62,130 nucleotides of DNA from an uncultured Prevotella sp. (GCA_934229335.1 CAKQDQ010000004.1:1-62130), one strand, 5' to 3'; counted from the stretch's first letter, positions 8,019 to 17,450 are shown. The notes: a model not told the origin generated them from the letters alone. A program made the numbers and translations.

Positions 8019-9023
8019 ATGAAAACTCCGATTTTATACGTTCTTACGAGCTCTGAAAACGACTTGTATTTGGAGGAGTTGTGGGTGTCTTTGTTTTCTC
8101 TGCACCATTACAATAAGAAAGTAACAGTAAAGGTGCTTTCTGATGAATCGACAGCAAAAAGAATCAAGGCAAGACCCGAGCTCTGTGCTATGATTGATGA
8201 CTTATACTCTGTAGATGTTCCTCAAGATTATCCTGCAAAGGAGCGGTCTCGTTTTATAAAGACAAACATAAGGAATCTGGTTGAGGGTGATTTCTTGTTC
8301 ATTGATACCGACACTGTAATTTGTGCTCCCTTAGATGAAGTGGACAATCTTACGGTGAAGAATATTGGAATGGTGCCAGAGTTGCATGGGCCATTTAAGG
8401 AGCATCTTACTTATAATTACACTGTTGCCGACACCAACAGAATTTTCGATACAGATACCAGTGACAGCCCATATTGGTTTAATTCTGGTTGTATGCTAGT
8501 TAGAGATAATACGTTTACGCATGAATTCTTCCGCAAATGGCAAGAGAATTGGAAATATTCTGCTTTTAAGAAAAACAACAGTTCTGACCAACGTGCTCTG
8601 TTAAAAACCGATCATGACTATGGCTATGTTATAGAATGTATTCCTGATGTTTATAATGCTCAGATAGCTATGAGTATCAAATGGTTCTACGAAGCTAAGA
8701 TTGTACATTTCTGGCATTTCAGAAAGTTCTTCACTCCTAATATGGACTTCTCTCCATTCTTCAGTCACCAGATATATAGAGATTTAAAGAAGAAAGGAAC
8801 AATTGATGAAGATATTGCATATATGATATTGCATTGCAAAAATCAATTCCGTAACGACTCTATGATTTGTGGTGAAAAGGAAATTGGTTTAGTTATGCAT
8901 CCCATCAATACTGTATTGTGGACACAATATAAAAAAGGTGGATTTGTACATTGGGTCATTAACAAATTGATTAAATATGTAAGTTTATATAATAGATGTG
9001 CAAAGAAAATAAAGAGAAAATGA
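8019..9023 (+). CDS. Glycosyltransferase, GT-A fold with DTDT motif
   Basis: 334-aa soluble protein. The N-terminus (YVLTSSENDLYLEELWVSL) and the GDFLFIDTDTVIC segment near residue 90, containing a DxD metal site, match nucleotide-sugar-binding GT-A enzymes of the GT8-like type. Later marks are FNSGCMLV near 150 and HFWHFRK near 240. It should add one sugar to the lipid-linked repeat unit at the cytoplasmic face. The start directly follows the previous stop, and its end overlaps the next start by four bases (ATGA). Sugar specificity is unknown. Confidence 0.75.
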   Translation: MKTPILYVLTSSENDLYLEELWVSLFSLHHYNKKVTVKVLSDESTAKRIKARPELCAMIDDLYSVDVPQDYPAKERSRFIKTNIRNLVEGDFLFIDTDTVICAPLDEVDNLTVKNIGMVPELHGPFKEHLTYNYTVADTNRIFDTDTSDSPYWFNSGCMLVRDNTFTHEFFRKWQENWKYSAFKKNNSSDQRALLKTDHDYGYVIECIPDVYNAQIAMSIKWFYEAKIVHFWHFRKFFTPNMDFSPFFSHQIYRDLKKKGTIDEDIAYMILHCKNQFRNDSMICGEKEIGLVMHPINTVLWTQYKKGGFVHWVINKLIKYVSLYNRCAKKIKRK

Positions 9024-9943
9024 CATACGCACCAATTGCACTTTTCACATATAACCGCGCAGACCATACACAGAGGGCAGTAGAGTCTTTGCTTCAGAAT
9101 GCAGAGGCAAAGGATTCTGACCTTTTTATCTTCTCCGACGGAGCAAAGAACGAGAAGGCGATAAAGGGAGTTGAGGATAATCGCAAGTATATACACACCG
9201 TCACAGGCTTCAAGACTATAACAATCATAGAGCGTGAAAAGAACTGGGGATTGGCAAACAGTCTGATTGCCGGCATCACCGATGTCATCACTAAGTATGG
9301 CAGAGTGATTGTCGTAGAAGACGACTTGATATTGTCTCCATATTTCCTGAAGTTCATGAACGATGGATTGGAGAAGTATAAGGATGATGACAGAGTAGGG
9401 ACAATTACAGGTTTTGTACCTCCTATTGAAGAAAAGCTTCCTGAAACTTTTTTCCTGACTTATTTCCAGTGTTGGGGATGGGCAACATGGAAACGCGCAT
9501 GGGATTTGCTGGAAACGGATGCACGACCTTTGCTTAAAGGCTTGCGTTTCAAGAGAAAGAAGTTTGATGTAGGAGGTGGAGTTTGCAACTATGGCAATCT
9601 TTATTGTCAGAAGGTCGGTCTTGTCGACTCATGGTATCTGCGCTATTATGCCTCATTGTTTTTAAAAGGCAAACTTTCTCTCTATCCTGGACGCTCTGTT
9701 GCGGCAAATGACGGTCTTGATGGCACAGGAACGCATTGCGGTGCCGACTTAAAGTGCTATTTCAATGCCCACAATACGCAGGCCCCGATAGTGCTTAGAG
9801 AGATTGAGGTAAGAGAGGATGAACGTGTTTTTCAGATATTCAAGAACTATTTCTTGCCCTCGAACACAAAGAGGTCAATGAAGTCTTTATACAGCCAATT
9901 CAAGTCTTTTGTCAGGAGACTTTTATATATAGATTGTAAATAA
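9020..9943 (+). CDS. Glycosyltransferase, GT2-like
   Basis: 307 aa from the ATG at 9020, preferred because it forms an ATGA overlap with the previous stop and is directly followed by the fold's first strand (APIALFTYNRADHTQRAVESLL). An acidic metal-binding loop, VIVVEDDLILSPYFL, lies near residue 100. The FQCWGWATWKRAW segment near 150 is typical of capsule and sugar-transfer proteins of this group. Presumed to add a sugar to the repeat unit. No membrane segments. Confidence 0.75.
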   Translation: MTYAPIALFTYNRADHTQRAVESLLQNAEAKDSDLFIFSDGAKNEKAIKGVEDNRKYIHTVTGFKTITIIEREKNWGLANSLIAGITDVITKYGRVIVVEDDLILSPYFLKFMNDGLEKYKDDDRVGTITGFVPPIEEKLPETFFLTYFQCWGWATWKRAWDLLETDARPLLKGLRFKRKKFDVGGGVCNYGNLYCQKVGLVDSWYLRYYASLFLKGKLSLYPGRSVAANDGLDGTGTHCGADLKCYFNAHNTQAPIVLREIEVREDERVFQIFKNYFLPSNTKRSMKSLYSQFKSFVRRLLYIDCK

Positions 9944-10023
9944 TGTTGAAACAGATTCTCATAAAACTCCTCAATCTTCCCACAACCCTTCGCATCAAGT
10001 TGTATCCACGAATCACCGTATGA
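9943..10023 (+). other. Possible N-terminal fragment of the following acetyltransferase
   Basis: A 26-codon frame, beginning MLKQILIKLLNLPTTLRIK, ends in TGA exactly where the next gene's ATG sits (ATGA at 10020-10023). Relatives of the downstream hexapeptide acyltransferase usually begin with a similar basic amphipathic stretch, so this may be its real N-terminus separated by a one-base frameshift near 10015. Alternatively it is chance coding in a 76-base spacer. Confidence 0.4.
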
Positions 10024-10547
10024 TATTAAAGTCGCATAGAGTTGCGTTTGGCAAGAACCTCCAGATTCCGGGCAAAGTGTCATGGCTAATACGTGGGGCG
10101 AGGATTACGATAGGAGATAATTTCTGGCTCTCCTCTGGAAATGGTGTGAATCCTATAGCAAGCAATCTGCAGGCTGATGTATACGTAGAACCAGGAGCGG
10201 CCCTTACCATTGGCAACAATGTAGGAATGAGTAGTACACGGTTGTGGATTCATGAAAGTGCCAGAATCGGTAACAATGTGAAGATCGGAGGTTGTGTGCT
10301 TATTACTGATACAGATGCCCATCCGATGGATTATGTGGCTCGTCGCAGTTCCAACGACGGCACTAAGTCAGCACCGGTAGTTATAGAGGATGACGTATGG
10401 GTAGGTGCCCACTGCATTATCCTCAAAGGTGTGACGATCGGGGCAAGAAGTATAATAGGGGCAGGTAGTGTGGTGACAAAGAGCATTCCTGCCGACTGCG
10501 TGGCAGCTGGTAACCCGTGCAAGGTTATAAAGAGTTTAAATAAATGA
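10020..10547 (+). CDS. Hexapeptide-repeat acyltransferase
   Basis: 175 aa built of left-handed beta-helix hexapeptide turns (IGDNFWLSSGNGVN, IGNNVGMSSTRLWI, IGNNVKIGGCVLI, VTIGARSIIGAGSVVTKSIP) with the family ending GNPCKVIKSL. Such trimeric enzymes move acetyl groups from acetyl-CoA to sugar hydroxyls. His107 in the DTDAHPMDY segment is a likely catalytic or active-site residue. The normal basic N-terminus may be in another frame just upstream (9943), so expression or full activity is in doubt. The stop overlaps the next start (ATGA). Confidence 0.75.
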   Translation: MILKSHRVAFGKNLQIPGKVSWLIRGARITIGDNFWLSSGNGVNPIASNLQADVYVEPGAALTIGNNVGMSSTRLWIHESARIGNNVKIGGCVLITDTDAHPMDYVARRSSNDGTKSAPVVIEDDVWVGAHCIILKGVTIGARSIIGAGSVVTKSIPADCVAAGNPCKVIKSLNK

Positions 10548-11539
10548 AACATAGAATATTGTATATAGACAGAATAAAGGGATTGGCTATCATCTTGGTT
10601 GTTGTTGGACATTTATATACATTCTCTGAAGCAACAGATGGCAATCTCGTCAATAAGTTCATTGGGTCATTCCACATGGCTTTGTTTATGTTTGTTTCTG
10701 GTTTCGTTGCATATATATTACCCCCCCCACTGGACTATAGAAGCTTGCTAACGAAATTGCTGACAAGATGTGTTAAATATATTGTTCCTATGTATGTGGT
10801 GGGATGGTTGCTTTATCTTTTTGCGTTAAATACAGTTAGTCCTGACAACGTTATGCTTCTTGCGATGAAGGATGGTGTTTTGTTTGGCAACTGGTATTGG
10901 TATTTGAAGGCTTTGGCAATTTTCTCATTATTGAGCCTGCCCATTATGCATGGAAACAGAATGTGGATTGATGTTATATGTGTTTTTATCTGTTATGCTT
11001 TGTTCGGAGTGTTGTGGAAATATGGAGGTGAAATAGGTGCGAATCTTTGTATGGAGCATGCAACTTGTTATTTCCCATTTTTTTCATTGGGTCTTTTGAC
11101 GAGAAAATATAGTCGTTTGCAAAAACTGATGAAATCAGAAGCTCTCTTTGCGATTTCTATCGTAGGATATGTCAGCTTGTTCTTCTCCACATGTGACATT
11201 CATATTGTCAACACTTTGTCCAACAGGTTTTTGTTGCCGGTATGTGCGATAGTTGTGGTATTCAATACATTGAGCAAGATGGATTATAAGCAGTCAAAAA
11301 TTCTGCAAGGCTTGGAATATTTTGGAAATAATTCTTTGCAAGTCTATCTGTTCCATTATTTCTTTGTGCTTTTTGTGAATATTCATTTACTGTGGATATG
11401 GGGAATGGATAATGATAATAATTTATTCATGCATCTTTGTGTTCTCATGATGTCGATAGTCATAGCTGCTTTGTCAATATCAGTGGGAGAGTTGTTGAAA
11501 TATTCCAAATATATAAGCAAATTAATTTATGGTAAATAG
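10544..11539 (+). CDS. Membrane acyltransferase (acyltransferase 3 family) with C8 tract
   Basis: 331-aa protein with about ten membrane segments. The family N-terminus RILYIDRIKGLAIILVVVGHL carries the conserved Arg and His of acyltransferase 3 (OatA/WecH-like) enzymes that O-acetylate polysaccharides across the inner membrane. A run of eight C residues at 10721-10728 encodes the Pro-Pro-Pro in ILPPPLDYRS near residue 62. It is a slippage-prone homopolymer inside the coding sequence, so on/off phase variation is conceivable. The frame is intact here. It overlaps the following acyltransferase by 11 bases. Confidence 0.75.
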   Translation: MKHRILYIDRIKGLAIILVVVGHLYTFSEATDGNLVNKFIGSFHMALFMFVSGFVAYILPPPLDYRSLLTKLLTRCVKYIVPMYVVGWLLYLFALNTVSPDNVMLLAMKDGVLFGNWYWYLKALAIFSLLSLPIMHGNRMWIDVICVFICYALFGVLWKYGGEIGANLCMEHATCYFPFFSLGLLTRKYSRLQKLMKSEALFAISIVGYVSLFFSTCDIHIVNTLSNRFLLPVCAIVVVFNTLSKMDYKQSKILQGLEYFGNNSLQVYLFHYFFVLFVNIHLLWIWGMDNDNNLFMHLCVLMMSIVIAALSISVGELLKYSKYISKLIYGK

Positions 11540-12475
11540 CAATAGGGATTTATATGTCGATGTGGCAAAGGGACTCGGGATTTTGCTTATTGCCTGTATT
11601 CATACAGAGGTCTTTGGCGTTGTAGACTATGCTTTGACATTCATAGCGGTACCGGTATTTTTCTTATGAGCGGTTTCTTTGACCGATCGGAAAAACCGTT
11701 TTGTCAGTGGTTCCCAAAATCTCTCCGTACATTGATATTACCGGCTGTCATCTGGATTTTGATAGCGACAGCGTATATCAAGCTGTTGGGCTATGTGAAA
11801 GACAGGAGTTGGGGAGAGAATCCGTTCAACTGTTATATTATTACTGGTTATAATGGTCCGGCGTGGTTTCTTTTCGCTTTACTTTATGCCAAGGCGTTGA
11901 CTTGGGGATTGGTTAAGACGAAACTTCCTAAATATGTTGTCTGTGCTGTCAGTATAGCGATAGGTTATCTTGGAATGACAGTGAATATGCCGCTTCTATT
12001 GGATGAGGGATGTGCCGCTCTGCCTTTTTATGTGGCAGGTAAGTATTGTTATCCTTATCTCAGAGAGGTCATTTCAAATAAGTGGCTTTTGATATGTGGT
12101 GTTATAGCTTTGCTCGTGTATATAATGCATTATGCCAACTTTACTATAGTACCACAGTCGAATGGTAATTTTGCGCCATACTATGTAGTGGCTTTGGTAT
12201 TGATGATCTTGTGCTTTGTCCCATTTATGTTTATCTCAGACAAACTTCATAATCAGAAGTGGCTCGCATCGTTAGGTCAGCATTCGTTGGGTATAATGCT
12301 CTTGCATTCCCCAATGTGTCATACGGCAGCAGTGGTTTTGAACAGAGTTTTTGAACCAGGCTCTATGCCATGGATTGTCTGTTTCCTCGTCGCTTACGCA
12401 GCAATTGTGTTTGTGGCTTATTGGGGAACGGTCATGATAGAGAAGTATACACCAGTGCTGTTGGGGAAGAGATAG
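11529..12475 (+). pseudogene. Second acyltransferase 3 family gene, frameshifted
   Basis: Reading from the ATG at 11529 gives the family start (NSNRDLYVDVAKGLGILLI, ACIHTEVFG, VPVFFL), then TGA at 11667. One base out of phase, the protein continues as MSGFFDRSEKPFCQW through the remaining membrane segments to 12475. Family members read FFLMSGFF across this join, so a single missing base near 11661-11665, beside a T5 run, explains the break. About 315 aa if restored. It could be a decayed gene, a phase-off state or an assembly error. It follows another acyltransferase 3 gene with overlap. Confidence 0.75.
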
Positions 12476-12568
12476 TTTATAGCCATTTCATCGTATCCAA
12501 ACGATTAGCTCTGTAATTTTCGATTTTTGGCATTGAGGATTCGATTCATTGGCAATAAGGAAAAAGTA

Positions 12569-13570
12569 ATGACAACGGAAAACAAAACGCTAAAGGCTGT
12601 CGCACCATATACCCATTCTGGTTTCTTGAATTTCAAATGCGCTCCATTTGAAGCATGGAAACGTAATGGAGGGAAGGAAGCAAGGAGTCATTATCCTTGG
12701 CGCTTCCTGCATTGGTGGGCTTTTCGTTGGGAATTGCCGACATTGTGGAAGAGCAGAAAGGAGGCGAGGCTGAGGTTCATGGAGCCGGTTTCGCTCCATT
12801 TTGATGCGTTTCCGGATTATGCCATTTATGAGGTGGTGCCGATGTTTTGGGATTGTTGGCCCGGTTATTTCGAGAATACTTGTCTGTGGTTGAGAAAGCA
12901 TAATGTGAAGACAGCCGTATTCACTTCTCGGCAGACTGCGGAGCGGATGCAAGAGCGGTTCTCTGGAGAGAATAAGAAATGGCAGAAGATAAATGTCATT
13001 TGGTGTCCGGAAGCGGTTGATGGGGAATTATATCAGAAAGGCAAGGTGTTGAAGGACAGAAGTATTGACTTGCTGGAGTTCGGGCGATCAAACGATAAGG
13101 TGGTTTGTTCGGAGAAACTTACTGGTGTTAAGATCGATGGAGCGCCGCTGCAGCATGTTTGCACCAAGCAGAACGGCAAGTTCATCTTCACCAACGAACA
13201 ACTTTACGAGGCGATGGGCGACGCGAAGGTTACAATCGCCTTGCCACGTAGCATGACGCAGCCGGAGATTGCGGGAGACATTGAGACGCTGACGCAACGC
13301 TATTGGGAGTGTATGTTTTCACGGATAGTGATGGTGGGACATGCGCCACAGGAACTTGTTGATTTCATCGGATATAATCCTGTAATAGAACTTCGTGATG
13401 ATATCTCAGCCGAAGAACTGATTGCAGATGTATTGGAAAACATAGAAATTTATCAGTCACTTGTTGACAAAAACAGGGAAACGGCTGAAAAACTCGGAAG
13501 TTGGAATGTGAGAATGAAGTGGCTGATGGAAGAGTTGGCTGGTCAATATGATACAATCTGCATAGACTAA
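12569..13570 (+). CDS. Probable glycosyltransferase (GT-B type)
   Basis: 333 aa from the ATG at 12569. Not firmly recognised. It has a soluble alpha/beta layout with a second-half segment EAMGDAKVTIALPRSMT and LTQRYWECMFSRIVMVGHAP, which resembles the acceptor-to-donor region of GT-B glycosyltransferases that read a clan of CPS transferases. The N-terminal half is rich in Trp and aromatic residues. It sits between the acyltransferases and an inserted ATPase module, and is the last capsule gene before that insertion. A frame upstream to 12527 exists but the internal ATG is the more natural start. Confidence 0.55.
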   Translation: MTTENKTLKAVAPYTHSGFLNFKCAPFEAWKRNGGKEARSHYPWRFLHWWAFRWELPTLWKSRKEARLRFMEPVSLHFDAFPDYAIYEVVPMFWDCWPGYFENTCLWLRKHNVKTAVFTSRQTAERMQERFSGENKKWQKINVIWCPEAVDGELYQKGKVLKDRSIDLLEFGRSNDKVVCSEKLTGVKIDGAPLQHVCTKQNGKFIFTNEQLYEAMGDAKVTIALPRSMTQPEIAGDIETLTQRYWECMFSRIVMVGHAPQELVDFIGYNPVIELRDDISAEELIADVLENIEIYQSLVDKNRETAEKLGSWNVRMKWLMEELAGQYDTICID

Positions 13571-13676
13571 TATTACAGCATAGGAGGAATGGTAGTTTTG
13601 CATATATGTAACATTTTTTCCACGTTGTGAAAGATATGTTGTCAGTGTAAGCATGTACATAAACATTTAAGATAAA

Positions 13677-13708
13677 TTGGAAATATTCAAAAATATTGTG
13701 TATCTTCG
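13677..13708 (+). promoter_or_regulatory. Promoter of the inserted ATPase module
   Basis: TTGG at 13677-13680, a 20-base spacer and TATCTTCG at 13701-13708 approximate the Bacteroidetes consensus with one mismatch in each box. It lies 28 bases before the ATPase ATG, in a 165-base gap that is unusually long for this tightly packed operon. This suggests the ATPase pair is transcribed on its own. Confidence 0.5.
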
Positions 13709-13735
13709 CAGTATTAATGTAAACAAAGAGGCTAT

Positions 13736-14899
13736 ATGTATATATCAAGGATAAAACTATATAATTGGAAAAACTTCCACGATTGTGAAGTCGTGCTTTC
13801 CGAACGTTGCTTCATTGTAGGAGCAAATGCTACAGGAAAGTCCAATTTCCTGGACGTTATACGCTTTATGCGTGATATAGTAAAGCAGGGAGGAGGATTA
13901 CAGGCTGCTGTTGCTCTTCGGGGTGGGTTGAAGAAGATACGTTGCCTCGCAGCCAGACAAAGAACGGAAGTCTGTATAGATGTGGACATCTGTGAAAATG
14001 GGCAAAGCAGTCCGAAATGGCGATATTCGTTAGAACTGTCTAATAAAGGCGGCGGTATACAAAAGCCATACCCATTAGTAAATCGTGAGGTCGCATACAA
14101 TTATTACACTAACAAGACGGTTCTTGATCGTAAGTACAGTAGCCAAGATGAGGACTCAGAAACGCTGAAATTCACCCATCTTGAACAACCTACAGCAAAT
14201 GCTGAGTTCAGAGAGATAAAGGATGTGTTCCAGACAACCGAATATCTGAACGTGATTCCACAATTTGTGAGGGATGCCGACTCTGTGATGTTATCTTCTG
14301 GAATGGAAGATTATTTCGGACGTAATTTCCTGGAACGTCTCTCGCTGCTGAACACAGCAACACGCAATAAGTACCTTAAAATAATCAACGAGGTGCTTCT
14401 TACGGCAGTTCCACAATTGGAGAATCTGTCTTTCGTAAAGGACGAGAAAGGTGTGCCTCATATAGAGGCTAAATACAATCATTGGAGGGCTAAAGGCAGC
14501 AAGCAGAACGAGCAAATGTTTTCTGATGGAACCATACGTCTTATCGGTTTCTTGTTTGCCATGTTAGACGGCAGCGGCATTATTCTTTTGGAAGAGCCGG
14601 AGACGAACTTGCACACCGCTATCATTGAGGCAATTCCGGAGTTTATTGCCAAGGTGCAGCGCAACAAGAAAAGACAGGTAATAATAACAACCCATAGTTA
14701 CGAGATATTGTCGAATCCGGGAATACGAGCCGATGAACTTGTTATCTTGCGTCCTACATCAGAGGGAACGGTTGCAAAAAATGCCAAGACTGACGATACC
14801 GTCAGTGCGATGCTTGACGCAGGCCTTACCGCTGCCGATGCCGCAATGTCTGAAACAAAGGCACAGAATGTAAACGATATTGGCAACGTTGTACTTTAA
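13736..14899 (+). CDS. AAA-family ATPase of a two-gene defence-like module
   Basis: 387-aa SMC/ABC-type ATPase. Walker A GANATGKS lies at residues 29-36, Walker B with catalytic glutamates (ILLEEPETNLH) near 282, and the switch histidine (ITTHSYE) near 319. This is the compact AAA_15/AAA_21 type paired with OLD-like nucleases in AbiL, PARIS and similar phage-defence systems. The downstream TOPRIM-like gene begins 13 bases after its stop. No link to polysaccharide synthesis is visible, and it has its own promoter. Role as ATP-driven sensor or activator of the partner is inferred from such systems. Confidence 0.75.
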   Translation: MYISRIKLYNWKNFHDCEVVLSERCFIVGANATGKSNFLDVIRFMRDIVKQGGGLQAAVALRGGLKKIRCLAARQRTEVCIDVDICENGQSSPKWRYSLELSNKGGGIQKPYPLVNREVAYNYYTNKTVLDRKYSSQDEDSETLKFTHLEQPTANAEFREIKDVFQTTEYLNVIPQFVRDADSVMLSSGMEDYFGRNFLERLSLLNTATRNKYLKIINEVLLTAVPQLENLSFVKDEKGVPHIEAKYNHWRAKGSKQNEQMFSDGTIRLIGFLFAMLDGSGIILLEEPETNLHTAIIEAIPEFIAKVQRNKKRQVIITTHSYEILSNPGIRADELVILRPTSEGTVAKNAKTDDTVSAMLDAGLTAADAAMSETKAQNVNDIGNVVL

Positions 14900-14912
14900 A
14901 ACCGTATAAGGC

Positions 14913-15545
14913 ATGACAGAAGTTTTTATTGTGGGTGAGGATCCGGTTACACAAGAAATCCTTCGCAGGCTGATAAAGGATTATGCCCCCAATCTTGTCG
15001 TGAAGAATACATTGCCGGCAAGAGGAAGCGAGATAAAGAACAAAATGGAGAACTTCAACAAGTTCTCTGAGAGCTATCCTGTCATCTTGTTGTCTGATTT
15101 GGATACCGACGATTGTGCGCCATTGGCTAAAGCCAATCTTACCAAAAAAATGAGTGAGCAAAATGCCAATTTCATTATAAACATTGCTGTTGATGAGGCG
15201 GAGGCTTGGCTGTTTGCCGACAGAGAAGGATTTGCAGAGTATTTGGAAATTGCAGAAGACCACATGCCGGTCGCTTCGTTACAAAAGTTTGGAGGTTCGA
15301 AACGGCGTATTGAAATGGATATCCCTTTGAAGGCTTCCTATTTCCTGACACATACGCTGATAAAAGAAACGAAGAACAAAGACTTACTTGCCCAACTATT
15401 AGCGGAGGGTAAGTCGTGTAAAGGGCGTGAATACAATTCTGCATTATTGCCATATATACGCACAAAATGGAATGCAGAAAATGCGCGTAAAAATTCATAC
15501 AGCCTGGATAGAACAATATTGCGCATACAATCTCTGTTAGGTTGA
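14913..15545 (+). CDS. TOPRIM-like (DUF4276/RloB-type) partner of the ATPase
   Basis: 210 aa. The order of acidic motifs fits a TOPRIM/OLD-type metal nuclease core: FIVGEDPVTQE with Glu9-Asp10, LLSDLDTDDCAP near residues 58-69, and VDEAEAWLFAD near 92-102. DUF4276/RloB-like proteins partner small AAA ATPases in AbiL-like abortive infection. The assignment to a named family is by motif order, not a database match. If active, it would cut nucleic acid when released by the ATPase. Confidence 0.6.
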   Translation: MTEVFIVGEDPVTQEILRRLIKDYAPNLVVKNTLPARGSEIKNKMENFNKFSESYPVILLSDLDTDDCAPLAKANLTKKMSEQNANFIINIAVDEAEAWLFADREGFAEYLEIAEDHMPVASLQKFGGSKRRIEMDIPLKASYFLTHTLIKETKNKDLLAQLLAEGKSCKGREYNSALLPYIRTKWNAENARKNSYSLDRTILRIQSLLG

Positions 15546-15685
15546 AGGCAGATTGGGAGGATTCTGGCTTCTTCAGATAATCTACTATTCTTTGTGTGAC
15601 TGAAAAGCAAGTGGTTGCAGAAATGCAGAGAGATATGGAAGATTTTTTGCTGACTGATTTGTTTTAAAGAATAAAATCGAAAAGA
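15546..15685 (+). other. Spacer with a short gene remnant
   Basis: After the TOPRIM-like gene, bases 15600-15667 read without a start codon as a 21-residue tail (EKQVVAEMQRDMEDFLLTDLF, stop). It may be the C-terminal scrap of a gene lost when the ATPase module integrated. The parent family is not recognised. Confidence 0.3.
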
Positions 15686-16735
15686 ATGAAAATAGCACAT
15701 ATACATTGGTCGTTGGGAACAGGCGGAATAGAGACGATGCTGCCCGACATCGTCAACGAGCAGGCAAAGACGAACGATGTAGCTTTGGTGATTGTTAACG
15801 ACTGGGTGGAACCTTCTATTTTGGCTAAAATCAACCAGACAAACGTTAGGGTCGTACTTCTGAATCGACATGCTGGCAGTAGGAACCCTTGGCCGATAAT
15901 AAAATTGAATTTGTTTTTAATTAGGTTCAAACCCGATATAATCCATACTCATGCTTATCAAATCATTGATATGATATTGTATCCTTATGGAAAAAAAATC
16001 AGGACTATTCATAATACCTATAACAAAAGTGATGAATATCATAAATTCGATAAACTGATATCAATTTCTAAGGCTGTTCAAGACTTTACCGGCAATCAAG
16101 GATTTGAATCTATAGTGGCAGACAATGGTGTAACTGTCAGCAGTATTTTGAATCGTAAGAGTAAACCTTTTGAAGACGGCAGATTCCATTTTGTTCAGGT
16201 CAGTCGTTTGGATATAGCGCAAAAGGGTCAAGATATACTTCTTAAAGCCCTCGGAACTGTCAAGGCTGATTTTAGGATAGATAATTTCATGATGCATTTC
16301 GTGGGGAATGGCGCTGATGAGGAAAAATTAAAAATGATGACTCGTGAACTCGGCATTGAGAGCAATGTCGTTTTTGAGGGATTGAAAGATCAGATGTGGG
16401 TTTATTCTAATCTGTGCAACTTCGACCTCTTTATTCAGCCCTCGCGTTTTGAGGGCTTCGGTTTGACAGTGGCAGAGGCGATTGCTGCAAAAGTGCCAGT
16501 TCTGGTAAGCAACATTGAAGGACCTCTCGAAATCATTGATGGAGGAAGATTAGGCTTGACTTTTGAAAATGAGAATTCATTGGATTGTGCTGAAAAAATT
16601 GTGGCATTCATGCATGACGGCAGAAATGAAAATCAGGTTGAGGCAGCCTATGAGTATGTAAAAAGTAATTATGATGTATCTCTCACAGCGCAGAAATATA
16701 TTGATGTGTATAAATCCGTTTTAGCCGATGAATAA
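15686..16735 (+). CDS. Glycosyltransferase, GT4 family
   Basis: 349-aa GT-B enzyme. The N-terminal HWSLGTGGIETMLPDIV is the glycine-rich acceptor-side loop of GT4. Donor-side marks are FVQVSRLDIAQKGQD near residue 170 and QPSRFEGFGLTVAEA near 250, with the conserved E-x7-E glutamates. A retaining transfer of a hexose from a nucleotide sugar to the repeat unit is the family reaction. It resumes the capsule operon after the ATPase module, and its end overlaps the porin-like gene by eight bases. Confidence 0.85.
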   Translation: MKIAHIHWSLGTGGIETMLPDIVNEQAKTNDVALVIVNDWVEPSILAKINQTNVRVVLLNRHAGSRNPWPIIKLNLFLIRFKPDIIHTHAYQIIDMILYPYGKKIRTIHNTYNKSDEYHKFDKLISISKAVQDFTGNQGFESIVADNGVTVSSILNRKSKPFEDGRFHFVQVSRLDIAQKGQDILLKALGTVKADFRIDNFMMHFVGNGADEEKLKMMTRELGIESNVVFEGLKDQMWVYSNLCNFDLFIQPSRFEGFGLTVAEAIAAKVPVLVSNIEGPLEIIDGGRLGLTFENENSLDCAEKIVAFMHDGRNENQVEAAYEYVKSNYDVSLTAQKYIDVYKSVLADE

Positions 16736-17450
16736 GTTTTGTATTTTAATTGTCTGCTTGTTGGCATATGCAGATGTCTTGTTGGCAAATGATAGCATAA
16801 AGGTAGCATCTCCTTTCTCTGCCTCTTTGGAGATAAGTACCAAGTATATGTGGCGAGGTATAGAATATGGCACAGCCCCGACTGTGTTCCCGATGATTGG
16901 CTATGGCTACAAGGGCTTTAATGCTTTTGCCATGGGAGGATATGCTGTCAATGGCAGCCATCAGGAGGTGGACTTGGGGGTGTCTTATACAGTAAGTGAA
17001 TTTAGTATTGGCGTATCTGATTACTATTATCCTTCAGCAGTAGGTGAAAAGGATGGGTATTTCAAACTCAGCAACCGCAATACCGGCCATTGGGTTGAAG
17101 CGTATGCTTCATGGAACGGTAAAAAGATACCTTTGTGGTTGACGGTTTCAACCTATGTTTTCGGTGCAGATAAAAACGAAGACGGTAAACAGATGTACTC
17201 CTCATATGCGGAATTGGGTTATACACATTCTTTTAATGATAACAACAGTATGTCACTTTGTGTAGGAGCCAATCTGAACAAGAGTTTTTATACTGGCTAC
17301 CAAAGTGGATTTAATGTAGTTAATGTCAATGCCAAGTACAATACGGCGTTTAAGCTTGGCAAGTTCCGTTTACCGGTAAGTGCCAGCTACATACTGAATC
17401 CATATAAGAACAAATCATTTTTCACTATGTCACTTTATTTCGGAATATGA
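16728..17450 (+). CDS. Outer-membrane beta-barrel, TorF/Gcw_chp-like porin
   Basis: 240 aa with an N-terminal signal peptide (about residues 1-20, ending VLLANDS). Alternating hydrophobic strands follow, ending in the terminal Phe-Gly-Ile typical of barrel export. The first strands (LEISTKYMWRGIEYG, then FPMIGYGYKGFNAFAMGGY) resemble the Gcw_chp/TorF putative porin family. A porin is unusual in a capsule operon. It is coupled to the choline kinase fusion by an ATGA overlap (17447-17450) and to the previous transferase by overlap. I infer it may bring choline or a choline ester through the outer membrane for the lic cassette. Confidence 0.65.
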   Translation: MNKFCILIVCLLAYADVLLANDSIKVASPFSASLEISTKYMWRGIEYGTAPTVFPMIGYGYKGFNAFAMGGYAVNGSHQEVDLGVSYTVSEFSIGVSDYYYPSAVGEKDGYFKLSNRNTGHWVEAYASWNGKKIPLWLTVSTYVFGADKNEDGKQMYSSYAELGYTHSFNDNNSMSLCVGANLNKSFYTGYQSGFNVVNVNAKYNTAFKLGKFRLPVSASYILNPYKNKSFFTMSLYFGI

